Assembly: GCF_029911635.1 (NCBI RefSeq)
Contig: NZ_JARYTI010000014.1
Coordinates: forward strand, 1-64,000
From: Sphingomonas sp. AR_OL41
GTDB taxonomy: Bacteria; Pseudomonadota; Alphaproteobacteria; Sphingomonadales; Sphingomonadaceae
Length of the DNA stretch: 64,000 bases
Reading direction: 5' to 3'
Below, piece by piece: positions 28,306 to 36,485 of the stretch. The notes under the pieces were generated by a model. It made no database searches and was not told the origin of the DNA. It saw nothing but the letters and a program-made list of their open reading frames with translations. Numbering within the stretch: the first letter of the stretch is position 1; each line of letters opens with the position of its first letter. Made by a program: the position numbers and the translations under genes.

Positions 28306-28709
28306 TTCTCGGCACCTGCGGGCATGTCGTGTTGGAGGGGCAACCGCGTCGGGGCCGCAGCGGAAGCGGGAAGCGGCTGGCCAAGCGCCAGGCGCATGGC
28401 GGCAATCTCCTGCTGCTGCTCGATGATAATCTCCTGCGCGATCCGCTTGAGGTGCGCGTCGCGCCCGTAGCGAAGCTCCGCCACCGCCATGTCGATCGCC
28501 CCCTGATGGTGCGGGACCATCGTCGCCACGAAATCCCGGTCTATATCGCCGGTCGGCGGCGCCATCATTCCGGCATGCATCGTCACCATCGCAGCGTCGA
28601 TGTCGCGCTGATAGGGAGACGGACCTGCCGCGGTACGCGCAACGGCGACGCCGGCGCATAGGGCAAGGCCGCCAACAGCCGAGGTATAAATTCTTGCTCT
28701 GGATTGCAT
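28302..28709 (-). CDS. DUF305 family exported protein
   Basis: 135 residues from the ATG at 28709, with AGGTGG six bases upstream. A signal peptide covers about residues 1-25. The DUF305 core reads DFVATMVPHHQGAIDMAVAE, then LKRIAQEIIIEQQQEIAAMR, with the conserved MVPHHQGAI motif and a Met/His-rich head (MVTMHAGMM). DUF305 proteins are ferritin-like four-helix proteins of the periplasm, often near copper or other metal genes. The His and Met residues could bind metal, which is inference. It is translationally coupled to the beta-propeller gene. Confidence 0.88.
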   Translation of the reverse strand: MQSRARIYTSAVGGLALCAGVAVARTAAGPSPYQRDIDAAMVTMHAGMMAPPTGDIDRDFVATMVPHHQGAIDMAVAELRYGRDAHLKRIAQEIIIEQQQEIAAMRLALGQPLPASAAAPTRLPLQHDMPAGAEK

Positions 28710-29103
28710 AATCCACCTCGCCTCGCGGTTGACCAAGTCGGCAACCCAATAGTCGTTTCGGCGCAGCTCCCTGCATTAGGTTGTGCAGTAATTCGTGAGG
28801 CGCTCTCCCGTCCAGGCGAGCGGAGGGCGCCAGGCGCTTGCAGAACCGGCCGTCTTGTCCGGCCGCCGGTCCATTATGCGCGATGAAAGGACGGTCCTTC
28901 GCGATCCGGCCAGGTCGTGACGCGCATCAACTAACAACAGTTTGCCAAAGCTCATTCGATCAATCTTCGAACACCGACTAGCGTCTCCTCTCCCCGTCCC
29001 GATCCCCGCAGAGATGCCGTGCAAGGGTCGTCGCCGCGCGACCTCGACTGTCCGGCGAGACGCTGAACCGGGGCGGGAATGTCTGTCCCAACCGGAGGTC
29101 GTC
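28710..29103. other. divergent intergenic region between DUF305 and wrbA
   Basis: About 390 bases that must hold the promoters of both transcription units. No clear sigma-70 pair or operator was identified, and no gene is seen. Confidence 0.4.
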
Positions 29104-29703
29104 ATGAGCAAGATACTGGTACTCTATTATTCCGCCTACGGTCATATCGAGACCATGGCACAGGCCGTTGCCGAGGGCGCTCGGGCTGCCGGCGCGAGCG
29201 TCGATGTTCGCCGTGTCCCCGAACGCGTCGCCCCCGAACTGGCCAGGGCCTCGCACTACAAGCTCGATCAATCGGCGCCGATCGCGACGATCGACGAGCT
29301 GGCCGACTATGACGCGATCATCGTCGGCGCCGGGACCCGCTTCGGGCGAATGGCGTCGCAGATGGCAAGCTTCCTCGACCAGGCGGGCGGATTATGGGCG
29401 AGCGGCGCGCTGAACGGGAAAGTCGGTGCGGCATTCACCTCGAGTGCGACCCAGCATGGCGGCAATGAGACGACGCTGTTCTCGATCATCACGAACCTGC
29501 TGCATTTCGGCATGGTCATTGTCGGCCTGCCGTACAGCCATGGCGGACAGATGACGCTCGAGGAAATCGCCGGCGGAGCGCCCTATGGTGCAACGACGAT
29601 CGCGGGCGGTGACGGCAGTCGGCAACCGACCCAGATCGAGCTCGACGGGGCACGACACCAAGGCGGTCTCGTTGCGCAAACGGCAAACAAGCTGTTCGGC
29701 TGA
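29104..29703 (+). CDS. wrbA: NAD(P)H:quinone oxidoreductase, WrbA type
   Basis: 199 residues, typical length, from the ATG at 29104. The flavodoxin-like fold begins [20 protein letters not shown], with the FMN phosphate loop [41 protein letters not shown] and GLPYSHGG follow as in known WrbA proteins. It reduces quinones by two electrons with FMN, protecting against semiquinone-derived radicals. The porin gene starts 8 bases after its stop, so the two may be co-transcribed. Confidence 0.95.
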   Translation: MSKILVLYYSAYGHIETMAQAVAEGARAAGASVDVRRVPERVAPELARASHYKLDQSAPIATIDELADYDAIIVGAGTRFGRMASQMASFLDQAGGLWASGALNGKVGAAFTSSATQHGGNETTLFSIITNLLHFGMVIVGLPYSHGGQMTLEEIAGGAPYGATTIAGGDGSRQPTQIELDGARHQGGLVAQTANKLFG

Positions 29704-29711
29704 CACGGTGC

Positions 29712-31100
29712 ATGCGGTCTCGTCTTGCGCCACCGTCTTTTCGGCACGTGAATAGCGCGCCGTGCTCGCCGCGGCGCCGGTGCCTTGGCGCCGGCGCCGC
29801 GGCGCTGATGGCGATGTTCGACAACCGACCTTGCACCGCTCAGGCACAGCACAATGGCACGACAGTGCGCGACGAGATGGTCGCAGCGACCGATCGGCGC
29901 GATGCCGCTCTTAGCTGGTCGGTGATCTATACCAGCGATGCCAATGCCGATGTCGGTGGCGGATCGCGCACCGGCGCGGCGTATCTCCAGCGGATTGGCC
30001 TGATCGGCGAGCTCGACCTGCAATCCACGCTCGGCTGGCGCGGCGCGCGCGCGCATATCAGCGTCCATGCGATCGCTGGCACAGGGCTGTCCGCCCACCG
30101 TGTCGGCAACGTGCTCACGGTCAGCGGGATCGAGGCCGAGCCGGCACTGCGCCTGTTCAACCTGTGGATCGAACAAAAGCTCGGCAACCGGGTGACGCTA
30201 CGCGCGGGGCAGTTCAATGCCGATCAGCAGTTCGCGATCAGCGCGACCGCGGGGCACCTGGTCAATGCCACCTTCGGCTGGCCGGGCAGCTTCGCGAGCG
30301 ACCTGCCGAGCGGCGGTCCGGCGTATCCGCTTGCCGCGCCGGGCGCGTCGCTCACCCTGGCGCTGCGGAACCGGGCCACGATGAGACTGGCGCTGTTCGC
30401 CGGCGACCCTGCAGGCCCGGGAGGCGGCGATCCGCAACGCCGCGATCTCCATGGCTTCAACGGGCTGCGCTTCAAAGGCGGTCCGTTCGTCATCGGTGAA
30501 GTTCAGCACTCGGCGCAAGGGCCTGAACCGGCCTGGTCTTTCACGCTGGGCGCTTGGGCGCATTTCGATCGGTTCGACGATCTCCGTTACGATATGTCCG
30601 GCACGACGCTTGCGGCGCCGAACGCGACGGGTCGACCGCGCACCCACCCAGGAAATGCCGCAATCTATGCGATCGGCGATCTTCGGCTCTGGAACGCGGG
30701 TCCGCGGTCGCTCGATGGATTTGTGCGTGTGACTGCAAGCCCGGGCGACCGAAACGGGATCGATCTCTACGCCGACGCTGGCGTTGCGCTCACCGGACCG
30801 ATCCGACCGCGTCCGCACGACATCTTCGCTCTCGGTGTCGCGGTCGCCCGCTTTTCGCCGAGCCTGCGAGCAACGGTCGAGGGACATTGTGCGCTGGCCG
30901 GAGCGCCTTGCCACACGCCGGCTTTCGAAGCAGCGTTCGAGGCGGGCTATCACCTGATCCTCAGCCCCCGGCTGTCCGTGCAGCCCAATGTCCAGCTGAT
31001 CATACACCCTTCCGCTGCACTCATGGCGGATCCGGCGGATCGCTACCAAATACACGCCAGTGCCGTGGTCGTTGGTCTGCGCACATCGTTTCGGCATTGA
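29712..31100 (+). CDS. OprB-family carbohydrate-selective porin
   Basis: 462 residues. A signal region is followed by an outer-membrane barrel: AYLQRIGLIGELDLQSTLGW, RLFNLWIEQKLGNRVTLRAG, QFNADQQFA and ATFGWPGSFASDLPSGGPAY. The phrases RAGQFNADQQF and TFGWP..FA.D.P.GGP.YP are OprB signatures. The C-terminus ends VVVGLRTSFRH rather than the usual Phe. OprB porins pass glucose and other small sugars or solutes through the outer membrane. Why it follows wrbA is not clear. Confidence 0.85.
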   Translation: MRSRLAPPSFRHVNSAPCSPRRRCLGAGAAALMAMFDNRPCTAQAQHNGTTVRDEMVAATDRRDAALSWSVIYTSDANADVGGGSRTGAAYLQRIGLIGELDLQSTLGWRGARAHISVHAIAGTGLSAHRVGNVLTVSGIEAEPALRLFNLWIEQKLGNRVTLRAGQFNADQQFAISATAGHLVNATFGWPGSFASDLPSGGPAYPLAAPGASLTLALRNRATMRLALFAGDPAGPGGGDPQRRDLHGFNGLRFKGGPFVIGEVQHSAQGPEPAWSFTLGAWAHFDRFDDLRYDMSGTTLAAPNATGRPRTHPGNAAIYAIGDLRLWNAGPRSLDGFVRVTASPGDRNGIDLYADAGVALTGPIRPRPHDIFALGVAVARFSPSLRATVEGHCALAGAPCHTPAFEAAFEAGYHLILSPRLSVQPNVQLIIHPSAALMADPADRYQIHASAVVVGLRTSFRH

Positions 31101-31137
31101 CGAAAGACAGTCGCGTGATGTCGCGTGCGGCGACGGT

Positions 31138-32202
31138 TCATCTGGCTCGGCTTTTAGCCTGCGAGAGACGCGACCCACGACCGACAAGCCTGAACGCGAT
31201 GACCGATGTCATCCACGCCAGGGCGAACACAGCGACGATCGCGATCCCGAGATAATCGAGATTGTTGATCAGGGTTGCGGCCCCGCGCGCGATCGTTCCC
31301 GTCAGGCCAAACCACCGCACGGCGAGACCGCTCAGCTCGATGATACCGATGAACAAAGCAACCGCGATCGACAACAGGGTGATCGTCATGTTGTAATAGA
31401 GTTTGCGCAGCGGGTCGGCGACGGCCCAGTGATAGGCGCCGACCATCATGACCCCGTCCGTCGTGTCGAGCAGCGACATGCCGGCCGCGAACAGGGCCGG
31501 ATAAACAAGCGCGGAACCGAACGACACACCGTGTGCGACCTGGGTCGCGGAAATGCCGAACAACGCTACCTCCGATGCTGTGTCGAAGCTCAAGCCGAAC
31601 AGAAAACCAAGCAGGGCCATATGCCAGGGGCGACTGACGCAGCGGAACAGCGGCCGGGCCAGCCGCGACAGGAGGCCGTTACCGGCAAAAAGCGTATCGA
31701 GCTCACCCGCTTCAACCGCGTGGCCCGCGCGCACGCGCCGTACCGTCCGGATGATCGCCAGCAGAATGCAGATGTTCATCGCCGCGACGAGGAGCAGGAA
31801 CAGGCCCGATACTGCGGTGCTGACGATACCGCCGATCGCGCGGAAGGCCTGCAGGTGATTGAGGCTGCCGGCAGCCGCCACGGCGCCGGCGGTGGCGAGC
31901 AGGATCACGGTCGAGTGACCCAGAGCGAACCATAGTCCGATCGACGCGGAACGCCGACCGTCCTGAAGCAGTTTTCGCGTGACGTTGTCGATCGCCGCGA
32001 TGTGATCCGCATCGACGGCATGCCGCAGCCCAAGGCCGTACACGACGACGCCGACACCGATCAGGACGGGCTGGCCGGCAAAGGCAATGAAAGCCCAAAG
32101 CCACGCACCGACGTTCATCGCGGCGATCACGCCGGATACGATCACGAGATTTTGTCGAAACGCGCGGTCGGCGGCCAGCACGTTTCGCAGCGACTGGATC
32201 AC
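31138..32202 (-). CDS. NiCoT-family cobalt/nickel transporter (HoxN/NhlF type)
   Basis: 354 residues from a GTG at 32202 overlapping the DUF302 stop as GTGA. It has about eight membrane helices. The family signature RHAVDADHIAAIDN lies at residues 60-73, then LGHSTVI and LGFLFGLSFDTASEVALFG. NiCoT proteins import Ni2+ or Co2+ across the inner membrane. In Rhodococcus rhodochrous the family member NhlF feeds cobalt to nitrile hydratase. Here it ends an operon with a cobalt-type nitrile hydratase-like enzyme, so cobalt import is the likely job. The 35 extra codons upstream in the frame lie inside the DUF302 gene and are rejected. Confidence 0.92.
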   Translation of the reverse strand: MIQSLRNVLAADRAFRQNLVIVSGVIAAMNVGAWLWAFIAFAGQPVLIGVGVVVYGLGLRHAVDADHIAAIDNVTRKLLQDGRRSASIGLWFALGHSTVILLATAGAVAAAGSLNHLQAFRAIGGIVSTAVSGLFLLLVAAMNICILLAIIRTVRRVRAGHAVEAGELDTLFAGNGLLSRLARPLFRCVSRPWHMALLGFLFGLSFDTASEVALFGISATQVAHGVSFGSALVYPALFAAGMSLLDTTDGVMMVGAYHWAVADPLRKLYYNMTITLLSIAVALFIGIIELSGLAVRWFGLTGTIARGAATLINNLDYLGIAIVAVFALAWMTSVIAFRLVGRGSRLSQAKSRAR

Positions 32203-32603
32203 GATGTGGTCTTGCCGGCGGCACGCAGCGCGAGATCGTGCAGCAATGCCGCCATTTTGAACGACGCGGCGGGCGGTTGCGAAAGACCGTGTCGCGCCCG
32301 GATCCACGCCGGATCGTTATAACCGACCCACACCTCGTCATGGCCGCTTTCCCAGAGCAGCAGCTTGAGCGGAAGATCGATGCCGGTTGTCGGATTCTCC
32401 TGCATCAGGACCGTTCCGACCCGCGGATCGCCAAACAGGAGGAGCAGGAGCGGCCGAAGCGAAAGGCCGACCGCTGCGGCGGCCGCTTGATGGTCGAGGC
32501 GCAGCATCGGTGCGATCCCACGGTCATGCAGCGCGGTGTCGAGCCGGTCGACGGTCGCTGCAAAGGTTCCGACGCTGGCGACGGAGATCATGCCTTTGGG
32601 CAT
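32199..32603 (-). CDS. DUF302 domain protein
   Basis: 134 residues from the ATG at 32603, one base overlapping the aquaporin stop (TGATG). The sequence SVGTFAATVDRLDTALHDRG, a long loop, LLLFGDPRVGTVLMQENPTT and GIDLPLKLLLWE is DUF302. This is a small alpha/beta fold of unknown activity; structures suggest ligand or metal binding. No signal peptide. It sits between the channel and the metal importer in the six-gene operon, which suggests a chaperone or binding role for the enzyme's substrate or cobalt. That is inference. Confidence 0.88.
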   Translation of the reverse strand: MPKGMISVASVGTFAATVDRLDTALHDRGIAPMLRLDHQAAAAAVGLSLRPLLLLLFGDPRVGTVLMQENPTTGIDLPLKLLLWESGHDEVWVGYNDPAWIRARHGLSQPPAASFKMAALLHDLALRAAGKTTS

Positions 32604-33310
32604 CACAACGGTGTCTTGCTGGCGGGAAAGATGATTGAAACGATCGCGAGGGCGAACAGCGCACCCACGGCCTCGGCCACGATATATGTGACGGCCGACC
32701 CGCTCCCGAGCGCGATCGGCCCTGCCGTGACCGTAGCACCCAGCACCACGGCGGGGTTGGCGTAGGACCCGGTCGGCGTAGCGATCACAGCGGCTACCAG
32801 CCACGCGCCGACGGCGAACGGCCCGCTCTCGGGTCGCCCGCTTCGCGCCGACCCGAACACCACCAGCATCAGCCCGGCGCTGGCGACGAACTCGCTTTGA
32901 GCGCCATATGGGCCCAATCCGCCCGCGCCGGACGGCGGGGCATGCCAAAGCGCCGCGGCCAGAGCGCCGCCGGCAAGGCCGCCAACCAGCTGAAGCGCGA
33001 CATAAGCGAGCGCGCAGGTCAGCGATCTCTCACCCGCCAGCAGCTGCAAGAGGGTGATCAGCGGATTATAGTGGCCACCCGACAGCTTGCCGAACGCGAC
33101 GATCAATGACACCAGCGCGCCGGCCACGGCGAACGCGACGATCACCACGGCCATGCCCGGATGCGCCGGCAGAAGGCGGGTCGCGGCGATGCCGGCCGCG
33201 CTGGCGGCAAACACCAGCAGCATCGAGCCAAGCCCCTCGGCCGCGGCACGGCGGGACAGCGCAACGGCGGGATCGGCCTCGTGAAAGCAGGTCGGGCGAG
33301 CGGCTGTCAC
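32603..33310 (-). CDS. aquaporin-family channel with altered selectivity-filter residue
   Basis: 235 residues from a GTG at 33310 overlapping the preceding stop as GTGA. It has six membrane helices. The two half-helix motifs are N82-P83-L84 in GGHYNPLITLL and N185-P186-A187 in SYANPAVVLG. In ordinary aquaporins the second NPA is followed by the arginine of the ar/R filter; here it is valine. The first motif is NPL. A wider or less polar pore is inferred, so it may pass a small uncharged solute (a nitrile, amide, ammonia or COS) made or used by the enzyme encoded in the same operon. Confidence 0.88.
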   Translation of the reverse strand: MTAARPTCFHEADPAVALSRRAAAEGLGSMLLVFAASAAGIAATRLLPAHPGMAVVIVAFAVAGALVSLIVAFGKLSGGHYNPLITLLQLLAGERSLTCALAYVALQLVGGLAGGALAAALWHAPPSGAGGLGPYGAQSEFVASAGLMLVVFGSARSGRPESGPFAVGAWLVAAVIATPTGSYANPAVVLGATVTAGPIALGSGSAVTYIVAEAVGALFALAIVSIIFPASKTPL

Positions 33311-33642
33311 GCGACGGCATCGTTGCTGAAGCGGGCCTCCACCTCGGCCATTTTTTCGGCCAGCTCACTGGGCGCGAAAAAGCCTTTGGTGAAGGAGATA
33401 TTGGCGAAAGTAACGATCCAGCGTTCGTAATAGGACAGTTTGCCGATCAGGCTCTCGCCGAGCGCCTCGACGCCTTTTCGCTTCTCCTCGGTGTTGATGA
33501 TCTTGCGAAGATCGAGCACGTCGGCGAGCGCGTGACAGCGCTTTTCCCAGGGCGCCATTTCATGATCGGAACGGCTGAACACCGGACTTTCCTGGCCGCC
33601 AATGTCGTTTGGCAGACGGACGACATGTTCGGGATGGATCAT
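33307..33642 (-). CDS. nitrile hydratase beta N-terminal-like / accessory subunit
   Basis: 111 residues, overlapping both neighbours (ATGA at 33642, GTGA at 33310). It matches the N-terminal half of nitrile hydratase beta chains and their accessory/activator relatives: LPNDIGGQESPVFSRSDHEM, then WEKRCHALADVL, then LIGKLSYYERWIVTFANISF. In thiocyanate hydrolase this half is a separate subunit (beta). In nitrile hydratase operons the same fold serves as a cobalt-inserting activator. With the beta C-terminal half encoded separately two genes upstream, it is either a structural half-subunit or the activator. Confidence 0.82.
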   Translation of the reverse strand: MIHPEHVVRLPNDIGGQESPVFSRSDHEMAPWEKRCHALADVLDLRKIINTEEKRKGVEALGESLIGKLSYYERWIVTFANISFTKGFFAPSELAEKMAEVEARFSNDAVA

Positions 33643-34289
33643 GACGCGATCTCCTGCTGTACGGTAACCGGAACGACGCCGATCATGGCGTCTCTGGTCA
33701 CGATCGCGGCGAGCTGTTGCTCGGACCAGCCGTCGGTCCCCTCAGGCCGACAGGGCAGCACCAGAAAGCGCACCGTGGCCGTGGAATCGCTGACGCGAAC
33801 CTCGACGTCGTCGGGGATGATCGTACCGAATTCTGCGAGCAGCTTGCGCGGTTCGATCACGGCGCGAGCACGGTACGGCTTCAGCTTGTACCAGTCCGGC
33901 GGCAGGCCAAGAACCGGGCGCGGATAGCAGGAGCACAGCGTGCAGACGATGAGGTTGTGCACCGTGGCGGTGTTCTCGAGGACGATCAGGTCGGTATCGT
34001 CATAGAAGCTGATGCCGAGCTCCTCGCAGGCGCGGCGACCGTCATCGAGCAGGCGCTCGCGGAAAGCCGGGTCGGTCCAGGCCCGCGCGACGACGGCGGC
34101 GCCAAGCGCGGGTGAACGGCTGTCCAGCACCTCGATCTGGCGCCGGATGTCGCCGGCCGAGAAAAGGCCCTTCTGGATGAACAACTCGCGGACGGCCGTC
34201 TCCATGATCTCGAAATAACCGGGCGCGGCGTCGGCGATGATCGGCGCGTGATCATGGTCATGACCATCCGCTGCAGGGTCGGCGCTCAT
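33639..34289 (-). CDS. nitrile hydratase alpha / thiocyanate hydrolase gamma subunit
   Basis: 216 residues. The metal-binding claw is C116-T-L-C119-S-C121 in VCTLCSCYPRP; CTLCSC is the cobalt-type form (iron-type has CSLCSC). Further family blocks are LPPDWYKLKPYRARAVIEPR and GWSEQQLAAIVTRDAMIGV. Two claw cysteines are normally oxidised to sulfinate and sulfenate. The N-terminus is His/Asp-rich (GHDHDHAP), perhaps helping metal delivery. The enzyme family hydrates nitriles to amides or hydrolyses thiocyanate to COS and ammonia in the cytoplasm; sequence alone does not separate the two. Starts overlap both neighbours by 4 bases. Confidence 0.9.
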   Translation of the reverse strand: MSADPAADGHDHDHAPIIADAAPGYFEIMETAVRELFIQKGLFSAGDIRRQIEVLDSRSPALGAAVVARAWTDPAFRERLLDDGRRACEELGISFYDDTDLIVLENTATVHNLIVCTLCSCYPRPVLGLPPDWYKLKPYRARAVIEPRKLLAEFGTIIPDDVEVRVSDSTATVRFLVLPCRPEGTDGWSEQQLAAIVTRDAMIGVVPVTVQQEIAS

Positions 34290-34618
34290 GGCAGCCGCTC
34301 CAGCCAGGTTTCATAGACCTCGATCTGCAGCTCGTCCCGCGGCGACCCTTCATAGTCCGCCCAGATCTCCGTCATCATCACGGAGATGCGGTAATAGTGC
34401 CGCCGGTTGCCGGCGTTGCGACCATATCCCTCCTCTTCATTGTCGATCAGTGAGGGCTCGATGACCTTGATGACCTGACCGGCCTTGCCGCGAAGATAGG
34501 TCGGCACACGGTAGTGACCGATCGGTACGCGACTGCCGACGCTGACCCTGTCGCCGGGGGCGAACAAGGGCGTCTCGCCGGTGGCGGTGACGACGCGTGA
34601 GAACATGGACTCGATCAA
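34286..34618 (-). CDS. nitrile hydratase beta C-terminal-like subunit (thiocyanate hydrolase alpha-like)
   Basis: 110 residues. The sequence FAPGDRVSVGSRVPIGHYRV, PTYLRGKAGQVIKV and ELQIEVYETWLERLP matches the SH3-like C-terminal half of nitrile hydratase beta. The start is set by the SD: AGGAG lies 7 bases before a TTG at 34618, whereas the ATG at 34606 would be 19 bases away. It is the first gene of the operon, overlapping the alpha gene as ATGA. A split beta chain is the arrangement known from thiocyanate hydrolase, so this operon resembles a compact form of it. Confidence 0.82.
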   Translation of the reverse strand: MIESMFSRVVTATGETPLFAPGDRVSVGSRVPIGHYRVPTYLRGKAGQVIKVIEPSLIDNEEEGYGRNAGNRRHYYRISVMMTEIWADYEGSPRDELQIEVYETWLERLP

Positions 34619-34928
34619 ATTCGATCTCCTGCAGTGTCGCACGGGGGTCAATGGCCTCCCCATGCGATACGGGCTGATCGCGTCATTTTGCGGCGTTGCG
34701 CGGGACTGGGCCAGTAAGATGGCGTGAGGTGTCGCAAGCAGATGCAAGGAGCCGTGGAATGACCAGCGCGGGATTGCCGCCGGGGTCGATGGGCGACCGC
34801 AGCAACATCTCGCAGCGGCTAACAGCGCTTCACTTGGCGGCCGGGGCACGGGTCGCAATAGCCTGTGGGTGCCAGCATTGGCGCCTTGGCCGCGGCCAGC
34901 ACCCGATTTTGCAGACAGGAGATGCGTC
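34619..34928. other. divergent intergenic region, no gene seen
   Basis: About 310 bases between the nitrile hydratase-like operon and the DUF1348 gene. It must contain both promoters. No clear operator or repeat was found. Confidence 0.4.
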
Positions 34929-35399
34929 ATGCTCGAACGTCCCCCGCTCCCGCCCTTTACCACCGCCGAAGATGCAGCACGAAAGGTGCGCCTCGCGGAG
35001 GATGCCTGGAACACGCGAGACCCGGCCTTTGTCGCGACTGCCTATACGAGCGACAGTGCCTGGCGAAACCGGACCGAAATCCTTGCGGGTCGCGCGGCGA
35101 TTACGGCGTTTCTCGAACGCAAATGGTCGGCCGAACGGCAATACCGGCTGATCAAGGAGCTATGGGGCTACCACGGCAACCGCATGGCGGTCCGCTTCGC
35201 CTATGAATGGCATGATGCCGCCGGGGCCTGGTTCCGCTCCTACGGCAATGAACTCTGGGAGTTCGACGAGCATGGCCTGATGCGACGCCGCATCGCCAGC
35301 ATCAATGACCTGGCGATCACCGAACGAGAGCGCCGCTTCCACTGGCCGCTCGGGCGACGGCCGGACGACCATGCCGGCCTGACCGAACTCGACCTCTGA
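34929..35399 (+). CDS. DUF1348 NTF2-like protein
   Basis: 156 residues from the ATG at 34929, with AGGAG upstream. The sequence [47 protein letters not shown] and [20 protein letters not shown] matches DUF1348, a cytoplasmic family with the NTF2/SnoaL cone fold. The function is unknown; similar proteins bind small hydrophobic ligands. It begins the run of plus-strand stress-type genes and is followed by the aldolase after 19 bases. Confidence 0.88.
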   Translation: MLERPPLPPFTTAEDAARKVRLAEDAWNTRDPAFVATAYTSDSAWRNRTEILAGRAAITAFLERKWSAERQYRLIKELWGYHGNRMAVRFAYEWHDAAGAWFRSYGNELWEFDEHGLMRRRIASINDLAITERERRFHWPLGRRPDDHAGLTELDL

Positions 35400-35418
35400 G
35401 CGGCGGACACCGGCAACC

Positions 35419-36315
35419 GTGACCGACGATGCTGCCCTTCTGGCCCAGGTGCGAAGCGGCGCAGGATTGTTCGCCGCGCTCGACCAGAGCGGCGGATCGA
35501 CCGCCGGTGCGCTCGAGGCCTATGGGATATCGCGTGACGGCTGGTCGGGCGACGAGGAGATGTTCACCCGCATCCATGAGATGCGGGCACGCATCATGAC
35601 CGTCCCAAGCTTCGACGGTCGACGGGTACTGGCCGCCATTCTCTTTGAACGGACAATGACGGGACGCGTGGCAGGGCAGCCGGTTCCTGCATATCTGCGG
35701 CGCCGCGGCGTCGCCACTTTTCTCAAGATCGACGCGGGGCTCGAGCCGGAGATCGACGGCGTCCAGCTGATGAAGCCGATAGACGGCCTCGTCCAGCGGC
35801 TCGACCGCGCGCGAGCGCTCGGCGTGATCGGGACCAAGATGAGATCGGTCATACGAATCGCCGACCGCGCCGGGATCGCTTCCCTCGTCGACCAACAGTT
35901 CGAGCTTGCCGACACGATTATCGCAAGGGGGCTTATGCCGATCCTCGAGCCGGAGGTGTCGATCGACGCGAACGATCGCGCCATGGCCGAACGCTACCTG
36001 CTGGACCGGATGACGACGCGCCTGAACGCCCTGACGGGCGACCAACAGCTTATCCTGAAGCTGACGATCCCGGCAGAGTCAGACCGCTATGTCTCGCTCA
36101 TCGGCCATCACCGTGTCGCGCGCGTCCTCGCGCTCTCCGGCGGACTTTCGCGCCGGGAAGCCTGCTCCCGCCTTTCACGAAACCACGGCGTCATCGCCAG
36201 TTTCTCCCGCGCGCTGCTGGAAGACCTACGCCACGGGATGGACGATGCGACTTTCGATCGTGCGCTCGGGAGCGCGATCGAGCAGATCTACCTCGCCTCG
36301 ACCACGAAGCGCTAG
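35419..36315 (+). CDS. class I fructose-bisphosphate aldolase
   Basis: 298 residues from a GTG at 35419. ALDQSGGSTAGALEAYGI near the start is the class I aldolase signature of the short bacterial type, with ATFLKIDAGLEP and GTKMRSVI supplying probable Schiff-base and phosphate-site lysines, and MPILEPEVSI downstream. The enzyme cleaves fructose 1,6-bisphosphate to two triose phosphates in the cytoplasm without a metal. Many alphaproteobacteria use class II aldolase for housekeeping, so this may be a stress-condition isoform; its place among stress genes fits that, as inference. Confidence 0.9.
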   Translation: MTDDAALLAQVRSGAGLFAALDQSGGSTAGALEAYGISRDGWSGDEEMFTRIHEMRARIMTVPSFDGRRVLAAILFERTMTGRVAGQPVPAYLRRRGVATFLKIDAGLEPEIDGVQLMKPIDGLVQRLDRARALGVIGTKMRSVIRIADRAGIASLVDQQFELADTIIARGLMPILEPEVSIDANDRAMAERYLLDRMTTRLNALTGDQQLILKLTIPAESDRYVSLIGHHRVARVLALSGGLSRREACSRLSRNHGVIASFSRALLEDLRHGMDDATFDRALGSAIEQIYLASTTKR

Positions 36316-36485
36316 CGCCTTAGATCCGCCGGCGCGCATCACCTCGGCAAGCGCCCTCATGACGCCGGACCAGCTCCCTCTCACCAACTAACGGCCTCTG
36401 GTGCAAACTTACTACCGTCACAGCCGCCGCCAGCCATAATCCGCCGAGAGGATGGGCAGGACGCCCGTCATGGATGGAGGATCTC

